A DNA stretch of 64,000 nt from Arthrobacter_H rhombi (lineage in GTDB: Bacteria; Actinomycetota; Actinomycetes; Actinomycetales; Micrococcaceae), in NCBI RefSeq assembly GCF_039526245.1, contig NZ_BAAAIV010000010.1:218652-282651 (forward strand). The letters run 5' to 3'. A program made the position numbers and the translations under genes. The notes under the pieces are model-generated. The model searched no databases. It was not told the origin of the DNA and was given only the letters and a program-made list of their open reading frames with translations. Shown here one piece after another: positions 35,138-44,026 of this stretch; position 1 is the stretch's first letter, and every line of letters begins with the position of its first letter.

Positions 35138-36496
35138 ATGAACATGGACCACCCCCTGGACATCGCCGTCGCCAGCGATGCCCTCAAGCAGGCACTGAAC
35201 CACGACGATCTGACGGCCGCCGCCGCCGTGATCGCCCGGCTGACCACCACCCAGGCGCTGGAGGAACTGGAACGGCTGGGTCATCGGGACCGCGCCGTCG
35301 CCTACCGGCTGTTGGGCAAGGACCGCGCCCTGGCCATCTTCGAGCGACTCGATGCCCGCCTGCAATCCGAACTGGTCCAGGCGCTGCGGGACGACGACGT
35401 CGCGGAGGTCTTCGCCGGATTGTCACCCGATGACCGGGTGGCCTTGCTGGACGAACTGCCGGCCGCAGTCGCCCGCCGGCTCATGCACGGCCTGCCGCCG
35501 CGCAAACGGGCGCTCACCGACGTGGTCCTGGGCTACGGCCAGGGATCCATCGGCCGGCGGATGAGCCCCGAATACGTTGCCGCCCGCCCCTGGAACACCG
35601 TCGAGCAAGCACTCACCGCGGTGCGTTCCGGCCTGGACGACGCCGAAACGGTCTACCTCGTTCCCGTCACCGACGCGGGCCGGACGCTGGTCGGGGTGGT
35701 GAGCCTGCGGGACCTGCTGCGGGCCGACCCGCACGAACAGGTCGGTGGGGTGATGACGTCCCCGGAATTCGTCACCGCGGCCCTGGACGAGGAGACCGCA
35801 GCCCGCCGCTGCGCCGAGCTGAAGGTCCTGGCCCTGCCGGTCGTGGACGCCGAGGCCCGCCTGCTGGGCATCCTGACCGTCGATGACGCCTTGCGCATCC
35901 TCGAGGATGCCGAGACCGAGGACGCCGCGCGGACCTCGGGCAGTGAGCCGCTGCGCCGACCCTACCTGGGGGCGCGCATCTGGGACATCGTGAAGTCGCG
36001 GCTCGTCTGGTTGCTGGTCCTGGCCGTGGGGGCGACGCTGACGGTGCAGGTGCTCTCCGTGTTCGAGGCGACGTTGGAGCAGCAGGTCGTCCTCTCCCTG
36101 TTCATCCCGTTGCTGATCGGCACCGGCGGCAACACCGGGAACCAAGCCGCGACCACGGTCACCCGCGCGCTGGCCGTCGGGGATGTCAGGACACGGGACA
36201 TCCTGCGGGTGATCAGCCGCGAGGCCCGGGTGGGGGCCACGCTCGGGTTGCTCTTGGGGACCGCGGGGTTCGTGGTGGCCGCACTGGTGTATTCGCCGGC
36301 CCTGGGCTGGGTGATCGGGCTGACGCTGCTGGGAATATGCACCCTGGCAGCCACCGTCGGAGGAATGATGCCGCTGCTCGGCAAGGCCATCCGGGCCGAC
36401 CCCGCGGTGTTCTCCAACCCCTTCATCAGCACGTTCGTCGACGCCGCCGGGCTGGTGCTGTACTTCCTGGTCGCGACGGCTGTGCTGGGGCTCTGA
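35138..36496 (+). CDS. mgtE: MgtE-family magnesium transporter/channel
   Basis: The 452-residue protein has the MgtE N-domain (superhelical; LEELERLGHRDRAVAYRLLGKDRALAIFERLD ... LSPDDRVALLDELP), two CBS domains (about residues 150 to 270), then five helices in the C-terminus with LLIGTGGNTGNQAATTVTRALAVG and the Mg2+ filter region PAVFSNPFISTFVDAAGL. It transports Mg2+ and is gated by cytosolic Mg2+ through the N and CBS domains. The ATG at 35138 follows CGGAGGGA at about 10 nt. Expression is under the M-box and the uORF. Confidence 0.93.
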   Translation: MNMDHPLDIAVASDALKQALNHDDLTAAAAVIARLTTTQALEELERLGHRDRAVAYRLLGKDRALAIFERLDARLQSELVQALRDDDVAEVFAGLSPDDRVALLDELPAAVARRLMHGLPPRKRALTDVVLGYGQGSIGRRMSPEYVAARPWNTVEQALTAVRSGLDDAETVYLVPVTDAGRTLVGVVSLRDLLRADPHEQVGGVMTSPEFVTAALDEETAARRCAELKVLALPVVDAEARLLGILTVDDALRILEDAETEDAARTSGSEPLRRPYLGARIWDIVKSRLVWLLVLAVGATLTVQVLSVFEATLEQQVVLSLFIPLLIGTGGNTGNQAATTVTRALAVGDVRTRDILRVISREARVGATLGLLLGTAGFVVAALVYSPALGWVIGLTLLGICTLAATVGGMMPLLGKAIRADPAVFSNPFISTFVDAAGLVLYFLVATAVLGL

Positions 36497-36623
36497 CTAG
36501 GGCTCTACCGCACGGCTTTCATCCGTCGGACGTGCCCTGTTCGCTGCGCCGCCACGATGCTACGGTGGGCTCACGGACCCAGTAGTCACGCGGCGAAGGC
36601 GTCGCGTGGGAAGGAGTTTCCCC

Positions 36624-37763
36624 ATGGCCAATAGGGCAGGTTCCAGCGGAATTGATGCCACGTTGTTTCGACAGGAAGGCCCCTGGTGCACGGCCTTCGT
36701 AGATGCCTCGCTGGGCACGACGGCGGCCCAGGAAGCCGCCGATGCCCTGCCCGATACGGTCTCCCATCTGCTGAAAAGCCAGCAGGCCAGTGCTGCTGAC
36801 ATCGAGGCCATGCGCTCGGCGCTCCGCCCGGCCGAGGGCCGCCCGGCTCCCGTGTCCCGGTTCATCGCCGTCAACGGCGGGAAGGTCGTCCTCGATGAAC
36901 TCGTCCAGGGGGTGAAGACCGGAGCCCCCCAGATCGACTGCAGTGAATTCCCGAATCTGGTCCCCTTGGCCCGGGCCCACGGCGGACAGTTCCCGTATCT
37001 CGTGGCTGAAGTCGGTCGCGACGGCGGCGAAGTGCGTCTGCGCCACTCGGCGGTGGCCGGGGTGGCCGAAGAGTACCGGGTCGCCGGCGACCGGGAGGAA
37101 GCCCATCACGCACGGCGGGTTCCGGGTCGGTATGAGGAGTCCAAGAACCAGCACCAGACCAGCGAGATCTGGCGGCGCAATGCCGACGAGATCGCCCGCC
37201 TGATCGATGAGGTCGCCCGTGACACCCGGGCGCGGTTGGTGGTCATCGCCGGTGACACGAAGGCACGCGAACTGGTTCTTTCCCAGCTGGCGGAGCCGAC
37301 CCGCGCGCTGACCGTCACCCTTGACCAGCACACGCGCACCGGGGGAGCCGACGCGCAAGCCGTCGAGAAGGACATCGAGGCCCACGTCGCCGCCCTGCTG
37401 GCGGATGACATCCGCGAGCTCTCGGAACGGATCTCCAACCAGGCCAATGCCTCCCAACCCGGTGCGGTGCTGGGTTTCGACGAAGTCGTCTGGGCGCTGC
37501 AGCAGGGCCAGGCCTCGACGGTCGTGGTCGCCGAATTCCAGGACGACCAGTCACTGCTGGCGCTGGGCGGTGAACCCTGGCTGGCGGCGGAGGACTCCGA
37601 CGTCGAGGGGGCAGGCGCCCTGGGATCCTGGCCGGCACCCGAGGTGTTGCTGCGGGCCGTGGCCATGACCGACGCATCCATCCGCTATGTACCGGCCGGC
37701 GTTCTTCCGGACGGTGCGGGCATCGCAGCGCTGCTGCGCTGGCCCAAGGGAGGAGCGGCCTGA
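36624..37763 (+). CDS. baeRF2/Rv2629-like protein (release-factor-related fold)
   Basis: This 379-residue protein resembles actinobacterial Rv2629-like proteins, the bacterial archaeo-eukaryotic release factor (baeRF) family 2. Supporting pieces are an N-terminal PWCTAFVDASLGTT, a middle EEYRVAGDREEAHHARRVPGR then QHQTSEIWRRNADEIA (Vms1-like helix), and a C-terminal eRF1 domain 3-like GQASTVVVAEFQDDQSLLALGG ... MTDASIRYVPAGVLPDGAGIAALLRW. Interestingly HGGQ occurs at residues 119-122. It is thought to act on stalled ribosomes or ribosome dormancy; no activity can be read here. AAGGAG precedes the ATG. Confidence 0.7.
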   Translation: MANRAGSSGIDATLFRQEGPWCTAFVDASLGTTAAQEAADALPDTVSHLLKSQQASAADIEAMRSALRPAEGRPAPVSRFIAVNGGKVVLDELVQGVKTGAPQIDCSEFPNLVPLARAHGGQFPYLVAEVGRDGGEVRLRHSAVAGVAEEYRVAGDREEAHHARRVPGRYEESKNQHQTSEIWRRNADEIARLIDEVARDTRARLVVIAGDTKARELVLSQLAEPTRALTVTLDQHTRTGGADAQAVEKDIEAHVAALLADDIRELSERISNQANASQPGAVLGFDEVVWALQQGQASTVVVAEFQDDQSLLALGGEPWLAAEDSDVEGAGALGSWPAPEVLLRAVAMTDASIRYVPAGVLPDGAGIAALLRWPKGGAA

Positions 37764-37778
37764 GCCGAACCTGACATG

Positions 37779-37850
37779 AGGAAGCCGGGTTGCGGTGGNN
37801 NNNNNNNNNNNNNNNNNNNNNNNNNNNNNACCACCGCAACCCGGCTTCCT
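37779..37850. terminator. Bidirectional terminator whose loop is an assembly gap
   Basis: AGGAAGCCGGGTTGCGGTGG (37779-37798) and its exact reverse complement (37831-37850) flank 31 Ns (37799-37829). The two convergent genes on either side make this a shared terminator. The Ns were probably introduced because the hairpin blocked sequencing. Confidence 0.75.
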
Positions 37851-37864
37851 GCTGTTTCGGGGGA

Positions 37865-38824
37865 TCAGCCCTTCACTGCCGTCTGGATCTCCTCGATGTT
37901 CGACGTCATCCAGTCGAGGTAGCTGGAGTTCTCCGGCAAGGTCTCGGTGAAGTCCACCACCGGGACTCCCGCTTTTTCGGCCAGCCCCCGCACGGCTTCG
38001 GTCTGGGGGCTGCTCGTCTGGGGGTTGTAGGCCAGCAGCGAGATGTCCCCCGAGGAGAGCTTGTTCTCCAGGGCCCTCAGCATCAGGGGCGAGACGTCGT
38101 TGCCCTCTTCGATGGCGCTGCTGAAGCCCTCCGGCGTTCCGTCGGACAGGCCAGCGGCCTTGAGGAGGTAATAGGGGACCGGTTCGGTCATGGCGTACTC
38201 GTGTCCTGCGGTGTCAGCGGCCAGGGCATCGAGCCGCTTGTCCAAGGCGGTGGTGCCCTGGGCGAACTTCCGGGCGTTGGCAGTGAAGGTCGATGCCTCC
38301 TGCGGCTTCAGTTCGCCGAGGCGATGCGCGACTTCCTGCGCCACTGCGGCCGCGGTGGGCAGGTCGTACCAGACGTGTTCGTTGAATGCGGCGTGGTCGT
38401 GCCCCTCATGTCCGGCGTCGGAGCCGGGGGAGTGGCCCGCCTGGGCGGATCCTTCCTCCGCGTGCGTCGCCTTCGAATAGTCGACGGCGGTGATGATGTC
38501 GGCCTTCTCCGTCCCGAGGTCCTGGGTGAGCGTGTCGACGAAGGCGTCGTAGCCGCCACCGTTTTCCACCACGAGGTCGGCGTGGGAAAGGGTGAGCTTG
38601 TCCTGGGGGGTGGCCTCATAGGAATGCGGGTCCTGGGAGGATTTGCTGATGATCGACTCCACCGTGACCGCGTCCCCGCCGACCTGGCGCACGATGTCCC
38701 CATACGCACTGGTCGAGGCCACCACGGTCAGGGAATTGTCATCACCGGAGTCCGCGGGGCCCGAACAGCCGGCCAACCCCAGTCCGATCAAGAGGGCGGG
38801 AATGACGGCGAAGCGTGATCGCAT
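37865..38824 (-). CDS. znuA: Zinc ABC transporter substrate-binding lipoprotein
   Basis: The 319-residue protein is a cluster A-I metal-binding protein. The lipoprotein signal ends in LIGLGLAGC. The metal site includes DPHSYEATP, an acidic/histidine-rich loop from HAEEGSAQAGH to HEGHDH (about residues 118-142, the ZnuA hallmark), FNEHVWYDL, and a late NPQTSSPQTEAVRGLAEKAGVPVVDFTETLP. It delivers Zn2+ to a membrane permease, but no znuB or znuC lies in the window. A Zur-like box and a TAGGCT -10 element lie upstream. It follows yibE by 40 nt on the same strand. Confidence 0.85.
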   Translation of the reverse strand: MRSRFAVIPALLIGLGLAGCSGPADSGDDNSLTVVASTSAYGDIVRQVGGDAVTVESIISKSSQDPHSYEATPQDKLTLSHADLVVENGGGYDAFVDTLTQDLGTEKADIITAVDYSKATHAEEGSAQAGHSPGSDAGHEGHDHAAFNEHVWYDLPTAAAVAQEVAHRLGELKPQEASTFTANARKFAQGTTALDKRLDALAADTAGHEYAMTEPVPYYLLKAAGLSDGTPEGFSSAIEEGNDVSPLMLRALENKLSSGDISLLAYNPQTSSPQTEAVRGLAEKAGVPVVDFTETLPENSSYLDWMTSNIEEIQTAVKG

Positions 38825-38861
38825 GGGCGGCCTTTCGGGCGACAGGGGAAGGAACTGTCAC

Positions 38862-38888
38862 AGCCTATAGCAAATGAGAATCGTTTGC
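38862..38888 (-). promoter_or_regulatory. Zur-like box and -10 element of znuA
   Basis: GCAAATGAGAATCGTTTGC (38870-38888) is a near-perfect 19-bp palindrome resembling the actinobacterial Zur consensus (TGAAAATGATTTTCA). The core ATGAGAATCGTT recurs ahead of aztD (46955-46966, inverted). On the minus strand TAGGCT (38867-38862) follows immediately, so repressor binding would block the promoter. The box overlaps the last codons of yibE. Confidence 0.75.
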
Positions 38889-40163
38889 ATCTTGGCTGGA
38901 TCGTCCAGGTTCCTGCGACGTGGGCGCCGGGGTCGTCGTGGCGGCGTTCGGACGGCCCACTGCCTTGACGACGGCCACGGCCACCGCGGTGGTCACGGGG
39001 ATGGCCAGGACCAAGCCGATGGAACCGACGAGGATGTGGACGACTTCCTCGGCCATCTGCCCGCTCGTGAACGTGTCCAGTAGCGGGCGGTCGTACAAGC
39101 TGACCAGCACCAGCACCGGGAGGGCGGCACCCGCATAGGCAAACGCGATCGTATAGACCGTCGAGGCGATATGGTCCCGGCCGATCCGCATAGCCGAGGT
39201 GAACAGCTCCCGCGCCGAGGAACGCGGTGCCAGCTCCGCGAGTTCCCAGACGGCGGAGGACTGGGTGATCGTCACGTCGTTGAGCACCCCCAGCCCCGCA
39301 ATCAACAACCCGCAGAGCAGCAGCCCGGACAGGCTCATGTCCGGGACCGTGGTGGAGAGCGTGTAGCTGCTTTCATCGCCCACCCCGGTGAGGTAGGCGC
39401 CATCCGATACCCAGAGGGCCAGCAGGGCGGTGACGGCCAGGCCGAAGAGCGTGCCCAGCAGCGCCGTCGAGGTCCGTGCCGAGAATCCGTGCGCGAAATA
39501 CAAGGCACCGAACATGATCACCGTGGCGCTGACGAGGGCGACCAGCAGTGGTGGCCTGCCGTCGACCAGGGCCGGGAGCATGAAATAGCCGATGAAGGCG
39601 AAGCCGCCAGCCAAACCCAACAAGGCGCGGAAACCCCTCCAGCGCGCCACCAGGCACACGACAAGCGCGTACGCGATGGCGAGCAACAGCAGCGGCACGG
39701 TGCGCACGAAGTCGACAAAGACATAGGGGGCGGCGATGGCGGTCGAGGCCTGGTGCAGATCCAGATAGCGGATCTGGTCCCCGGGCTCCAGTGGGCGTGA
39801 GGCCACCGTCTCGGGAGGCACCTCCACGGGAACGGCGGCACTTCCACCCCGGGGGGTGACATAGGAGACCTGGCAGTCCAACTCCTTGCCGCCGGCCTCG
39901 GCGAGACCCTTGGACGACGGGCAGGTCTCGGTGACGGTGCGATCCACCGTTCCGGTCTCCATGGCGACCCCGGTCGCCACGCCGTAGGGATCGCCCAACG
40001 AAACGCGGTCCGCCGCCGGCCCCGGCCACAACAGGAACGTTCCGATGATGGCGGCGAGAGCCGCCGGGACCAGCAGTGCGGCCAGCACCAGGTGGGCCCG
40101 ACGCCGTCGTCGGGGGTCGGCCAGGATCTTGACCTCGGACGCGTGGGCATGGCTGCCGCCCAT
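38865..40163 (-). CDS. YibE/F-family membrane protein
   Basis: The 432-residue protein of the YibE/YibF-like family starts with a His-containing tail (GGSHAHASEVK) and one membrane helix, then an extracytoplasmic segment with two cysteines (ETCPSSKGL, ELDCQVSYV). About seven further helices follow, including the LLIAGLGVLNDVTITQSSAVWEL region typical of the family. Its function is not established; family members often lie by metal-transport genes, as here next to znuA. GGAG precedes the ATG. The znuA promoter and Zur-like box overlap its 3' end. Confidence 0.8.
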   Translation of the reverse strand: MGGSHAHASEVKILADPRRRRRAHLVLAALLVPAALAAIIGTFLLWPGPAADRVSLGDPYGVATGVAMETGTVDRTVTETCPSSKGLAEAGGKELDCQVSYVTPRGGSAAVPVEVPPETVASRPLEPGDQIRYLDLHQASTAIAAPYVFVDFVRTVPLLLLAIAYALVVCLVARWRGFRALLGLAGGFAFIGYFMLPALVDGRPPLLVALVSATVIMFGALYFAHGFSARTSTALLGTLFGLAVTALLALWVSDGAYLTGVGDESSYTLSTTVPDMSLSGLLLCGLLIAGLGVLNDVTITQSSAVWELAELAPRSSARELFTSAMRIGRDHIASTVYTIAFAYAGAALPVLVLVSLYDRPLLDTFTSGQMAEEVVHILVGSIGLVLAIPVTTAVAVAVVKAVGRPNAATTTPAPTSQEPGRSSQDANDSHLL

Positions 40164-40258
40164 GGGGCTCCTTCAACGTGGATGCGGGGGTGCCGGGGAC
40201 GGCGACTATCCACCAGTCTAGGGAATGCCGACCGACCGGCCGGCGCTAGGCTGGCTCG

Positions 40259-41020
40259 ATGACTGAACCAGTGCTGCCCGACTTCACCCCCGCCCCGAAC
40301 CAGGCGGGCAACCCCGAACTGTATGAGGTCGAGAACCGGGCCATCGACCACGAGGGCACCCTCCGCCAGGCGCTGGGCGAAGTGGCCGACCTGTCCGGAA
40401 GGACCGTGGTGGACCTGGGGTGCGGCAGCGGATTCTGGCTCCAGGACTACGCGGAGCAGGCCGCGTCGGTCATCGGCGTCGAGCCGGACCCCACCCTGCT
40501 CGAGCTCGCCCGCAAACGGGTCGCCAGCCAGGGGCTCGACGGGGTCCAGGTGCTGCAGGGATCGGCGGAGCACCTGCCACTGGCCGAGGGCAGCGTGGAC
40601 GTGGTCCACGCGCGGTTCGCCTACTTCTTCCCGACCCCCACCAACGATTGCACCCCAGGTCTGCGGGAGGTCCTGCGGGTCCTCCGGCCCGGCGGAACGC
40701 TGGTCGTCATCGACAACGACCAGGAGAACGGCCAGTTCGCCGCGTTGCTCCGCGCCTCCGACACCGCCCAGCAGTTCCAGGGAACGGGGGACTACAACCG
40801 CGCCTGGTGGGCCGGGCAGGGTGCGGAAACCCGCCAGGTCATGAGCAGCTGGAGCTTCGAGACGGCTGCGGACCGCGACGCGGTACTGCGTCTGGAATTC
40901 CCGGCAGACGTCGCCGATGCGCACCTGGCCGCGCACCCCGGCCAGACCCGGCTGAGCTACGGCTATCTCCTGCACTGCCTCGCGAAGCCGCCCGCGGCTG
41001 GCGCTCAGCCGCTGCCATAG
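40259..41020 (+). CDS. Class I SAM-dependent methyltransferase
   Basis: This 253-residue protein has the SAM-binding motif I VVDLGCGSGFWLQDYA, motif II VIGVEPDPTLLELARKR, and motif post-II EGSVDVVHARFAYFF with LRVLRPGGTLVVIDND. The substrate is unknown. TAGGCT (40247-40252) is exactly 6 nt upstream of the ATG in a sequence almost identical to that before the hydroquinone reductase gene, so it is probably leaderless. It overlaps the convergent acyl-CoA dehydrogenase gene by 16 nt. Confidence 0.85.
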   Translation: MTEPVLPDFTPAPNQAGNPELYEVENRAIDHEGTLRQALGEVADLSGRTVVDLGCGSGFWLQDYAEQAASVIGVEPDPTLLELARKRVASQGLDGVQVLQGSAEHLPLAEGSVDVVHARFAYFFPTPTNDCTPGLREVLRVLRPGGTLVVIDNDQENGQFAALLRASDTAQQFQGTGDYNRAWWAGQGAETRQVMSSWSFETAADRDAVLRLEFPADVADAHLAAHPGQTRLSYGYLLHCLAKPPAAGAQPLP

Positions 41021-42957
41021 GGCCGGCGGACATCGGGCCGCCGGTCATCGGACGCGGACCACGCGGCGATCCACGGGCCGGTCCCCTCGGACGCGTCGAT
41101 GATCCCGTCCTCGGACCACGCATAGTCGCCGGCCAGGACGCGGCGCGCCAACGCCATATCGCCGTCGTCGGTGTTGTCCCAGAGATCCGTGAAGAGCCGC
41201 TCGACCCGTCCGCGTGACTGCCGGCAGAACGCCTCGGCCAGTTCCCGTGCCGGCCCGGCATGCTCCGGCTCGGTGTCGCGCAGCAGCTCGACCCGGGACA
41301 CGCAGGCCGCCATCGCGAACAACTCGGCCCCGATGTCCACCACCCGGCCCAGGAACACCTGGTGCGTCTCCAGGCCCGCCTGCCAGCGGGCCATCCCGGC
41401 GAAGGTGTGCCGTGCGAGCCGGCGGCTCGCCCGCTCAACGAAACGCAGGTGCGTGCCCAACGATCCGGCGCCGGAGTACGACGTCGGCACCATCCCTGGT
41501 CCCGTGGCCAGCGTGGGCAGCCACTTGGCATAGAAGCCCGAGGCGCCGGCTGCCGCCCGGGCCTTCTGCGCCAGGGTCGCATCCGCCCGGGCCAGGTCGC
41601 CGGCTGCCTTGAGGTGGGCATCGACCGCCTCACGGGCGATGAGCAGGTGCATGATCTCCGTGGACCCCTCGAAGATGCGGTTGATGCGCAGGTCGCGCAG
41701 CAGCTGTTCGGCAGCGACGGCGCGCTCGCCGCGTGCGGCCAGGGATGCGGCGGTCTCGTAGCCCCGTCCGCCGCGGATCTGGACGAGTTCATCGGCCATC
41801 CTGCAGGCCATCTCGCTGCAGAAGAGCTTCGCCAACGCCGCCTCGATCCGCACGTCCTTCATCCCCGCATCGGCCAGGGCCGCCGAGAGCTCGAACACGG
41901 ACTCCACGGCGAACGACGTCGCGGCGATGAACGCGATCTTGGAGGCCACTGCCTGGTGCCGGCCGACCGGACGGCCCCATTGGACACGTTCGGCGGACCA
42001 CTCGCGGGCGATCTTCAGGCTCCACTTGCCGGCCCCGGCACACAGGGCAGGAATGGAGAGGCGACCGGTGTTCAGCGTGCTCAGGGCGATCTTCAGCCCC
42101 TGGCCTTCGTGCCCCAGCAGGTTCTCGGCAGGCACCCTGACCCCGTGGAACCGGGTCACCCCGTTTTCGATGCCGCGCAGGCCCATGAAGGCGTTGCGGT
42201 TCTCCACCACCAGGCCCTCGCTGTCGGCTTCGACGACAAATGCGCTGATGCCCCCGCGCTGCTCCGTGCCGTCCGACCCGGAGTAGGGCAGGACCCGCGC
42301 CATCACCACGACCAGGTCCGCCACGGCGCCGTTGGTCGTCCACAACTTGGCGCCCTCGAGGACATAGGACCGTCCGTCGACGGAGCGCTCCGCCGTCGTC
42401 CCCAACCGGGCAGGATCCGAACCGACATCGTTCTCGGTGAGGAGGAAGGCGGTGATCGCTCCCGCGGCGCAGCGCGGCAGGAACCGCTGCTTCTGCTCCG
42501 CGTTGCCGAACATCTTCACCGGCTCGGGGACGCCGATGGACTGGTGGGCCGAGACCAGTGCCCCGATGCTCGGGCTGATCGTTCCGAGCAGCATCAATGC
42601 CCGCCCGTAATAGGCCAGCGAGAGGCCGAGCCCTCCGTAGGCGGTGGGGATCTTCATCCCGAACACCCCGATCTCGGCCAGTGCCCGGATGTAGTCGTCG
42701 GGAATGCGGGCCTCGCGTTCGATCAGCTGCCCGTCGAACGCGTCAATGGCGGTGCGCAGTGTCTCCAGGAAGGCTTCCCCGCGTGCCTGCTCGTCGGGGG
42801 AGGGGCGTGGATGTGGGTGGATGAGGCTGAAATCGGTGCGGCCCAGGTAGAGCCCCTGGGCGAAACTGGGGCGGGCGTCGCCGGTGTCCCGGGCCGCCTC
42901 GGCCACCGCCCGGGCGGTCTTCTCATCGATGGTGGTGCGTGTACCGGTGGCGTCCAT
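41005..42957 (-). CDS. Acyl-CoA dehydrogenase, long form
   Basis: The 650-residue protein has the ACAD core: RIPDDYIRALAEIGVFGMKIPTAYGGLGLS, FLLTENDVGSDPARLGTTA (FAD/substrate loop), YVLEGAKLWTTNGAVADLVVVMA, RVQWGRPVGRHQAVASKIA, and the catalytic glutamate in INRIFEGSTEIMHLLIAREAVD. About 180 further residues form the extra C-terminal domain seen in very-long-chain or ACAD9-type enzymes. It oxidises acyl-CoA in beta-oxidation. AGGGAG precedes the ATG at 42957. A MarR regulator is divergent and may control it. Confidence 0.88.
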   Translation of the reverse strand: MDATGTRTTIDEKTARAVAEAARDTGDARPSFAQGLYLGRTDFSLIHPHPRPSPDEQARGEAFLETLRTAIDAFDGQLIEREARIPDDYIRALAEIGVFGMKIPTAYGGLGLSLAYYGRALMLLGTISPSIGALVSAHQSIGVPEPVKMFGNAEQKQRFLPRCAAGAITAFLLTENDVGSDPARLGTTAERSVDGRSYVLEGAKLWTTNGAVADLVVVMARVLPYSGSDGTEQRGGISAFVVEADSEGLVVENRNAFMGLRGIENGVTRFHGVRVPAENLLGHEGQGLKIALSTLNTGRLSIPALCAGAGKWSLKIAREWSAERVQWGRPVGRHQAVASKIAFIAATSFAVESVFELSAALADAGMKDVRIEAALAKLFCSEMACRMADELVQIRGGRGYETAASLAARGERAVAAEQLLRDLRINRIFEGSTEIMHLLIAREAVDAHLKAAGDLARADATLAQKARAAAGASGFYAKWLPTLATGPGMVPTSYSGAGSLGTHLRFVERASRRLARHTFAGMARWQAGLETHQVFLGRVVDIGAELFAMAACVSRVELLRDTEPEHAGPARELAEAFCRQSRGRVERLFTDLWDNTDDGDMALARRVLAGDYAWSEDGIIDASEGTGPWIAAWSASDDRRPDVRRPYGSG

Positions 42958-43136
42958 GGACACTCCCTGGGGACTCGACGTGCCGCAGGCCGCGCGGTGG
43001 CAAGCACCGGGGCCCGCCGCGGGACGGTGGCCCACACGCTCTCCCTTCAGGCTACGCCGCCGAGGCAAGGGGCACGCGGGTGCCTTGACCCACCGTCGCG
43101 TCGCTGCAGGAATCACCTGAAAGTTCATGTGACATC

Positions 43137-43619
43137 ATGGTTTGCATGACCGATACCCGCTGGCTTTCGTCCCAGGAACGCGAGTGCTGGCTGGCACTGA
43201 TTTCCGTATCCATGCAGTTGCCGAGCCTGCTCGACAGCGAGCTGCACCGTCAAGCACGGATCACGCTCTTCGACTACAACGTGCTGGCCATGCTCTCCGA
43301 GGCCGAGGACCACCTGCTGCCCATGAGCGAACTGGCGGGGCGCACCAACGCCTCGCTGTCACGACTAAGCCATGTGGTGAAGAAGCTCGAGGGCCGCGGC
43401 TGGGTCGAACGCACGCAGAGCCCCGTGGACGCGCGCGTGACGGTGGCCCACCTGCGCGACGACGGGATGGACATGCTCACCGATCTGGCCCCCGAACACG
43501 TGAACTCGGTGCGCCGCATCGTCTTCGACGGATTGGACGACGAGGACGTAGCGGACCTGGCCCGGATCGGCCGCAAACTGGTCGAACGGATGGACCCGGA
43601 GCACTGGATCCTGCGCTGA
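43137..43619 (+). CDS. MarR-family transcriptional regulator
   Basis: The 160-residue regulator carries the MarR DNA-binding region LSEAEDHLLPMSELAGRTNASLSRLSHVVKKLEGRGWV and the wing QSPVDARVTVAHLRDDG. Either ATG 43137 or ATG 43146 (MTDTRWL) may be the start; no Shine-Dalgarno is present for either. The 180-bp gap to the divergent acyl-CoA dehydrogenase gene contains GTTCATGTGACATCATG-type repeats that might be the operator. Confidence 0.82.
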   Translation: MVCMTDTRWLSSQERECWLALISVSMQLPSLLDSELHRQARITLFDYNVLAMLSEAEDHLLPMSELAGRTNASLSRLSHVVKKLEGRGWVERTQSPVDARVTVAHLRDDGMDMLTDLAPEHVNSVRRIVFDGLDDEDVADLARIGRKLVERMDPEHWILR

Positions 43620-43674
43620 CCTGTGTGGCGGCGAGTCGGCCCCGGAAGGGGGCACCGGCGTCGTACCCTGCATT

Positions 43675-44026
43675 TTGTGTTCGGCCCCCGGACGTTCTAG
43701 GATGGTAAGGCGTTAAGTCACGTGTTCGTCGTGGTGTGCTCCGAGAGGGGCGGGCTAAGTCGAGGACGTGGTTACCCGTAAACCGAATAACGCGGACCAG
43801 CCGAGTAGGGAAAAATGCTCAACCGGGACGCTGTATTCACCGTCTTTCGCGCAAGTAAGGCGCTTCGGTTGGTTCTCACCCAGCCTGGTTACCTTCGTAC
43901 GTCGCAGTAATTCACGGTGTCACAACTGGTGGCGGGACTCTTCAACGCAGGTTCAGAGGCAGCAACACCGCGCTGTGATCTGTTTTATCGAGTACCGCCA
44001 ATATTTACTACTACTGAGGAGTGATC
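43675..44026 (+). promoter_or_regulatory. Promoter and long leader of the rpmB operon
   Basis: TTGTGT (43675-43680) and TAGGAT (43698-43703) with a 17-nt spacer make a strong sigma-A-type promoter, which would give an mRNA leader of roughly 317 nt. Inside it an ORF of 31 codons (ATG 43815, AGGG upstream, TAA 43908-43910) is the only candidate peptide. No Zur-like box is seen. The leader may hold a regulatory structure, but no known riboswitch motif is recognised. Confidence 0.55.

Noticed and set aside
43620..44026. Zur box before rpmB
   Set aside because: Searched by eye for the ATGAGAATCGTT core and TGA-N9-TCA palindromes; none found, so no Zur control is claimed for the ribosomal genes.
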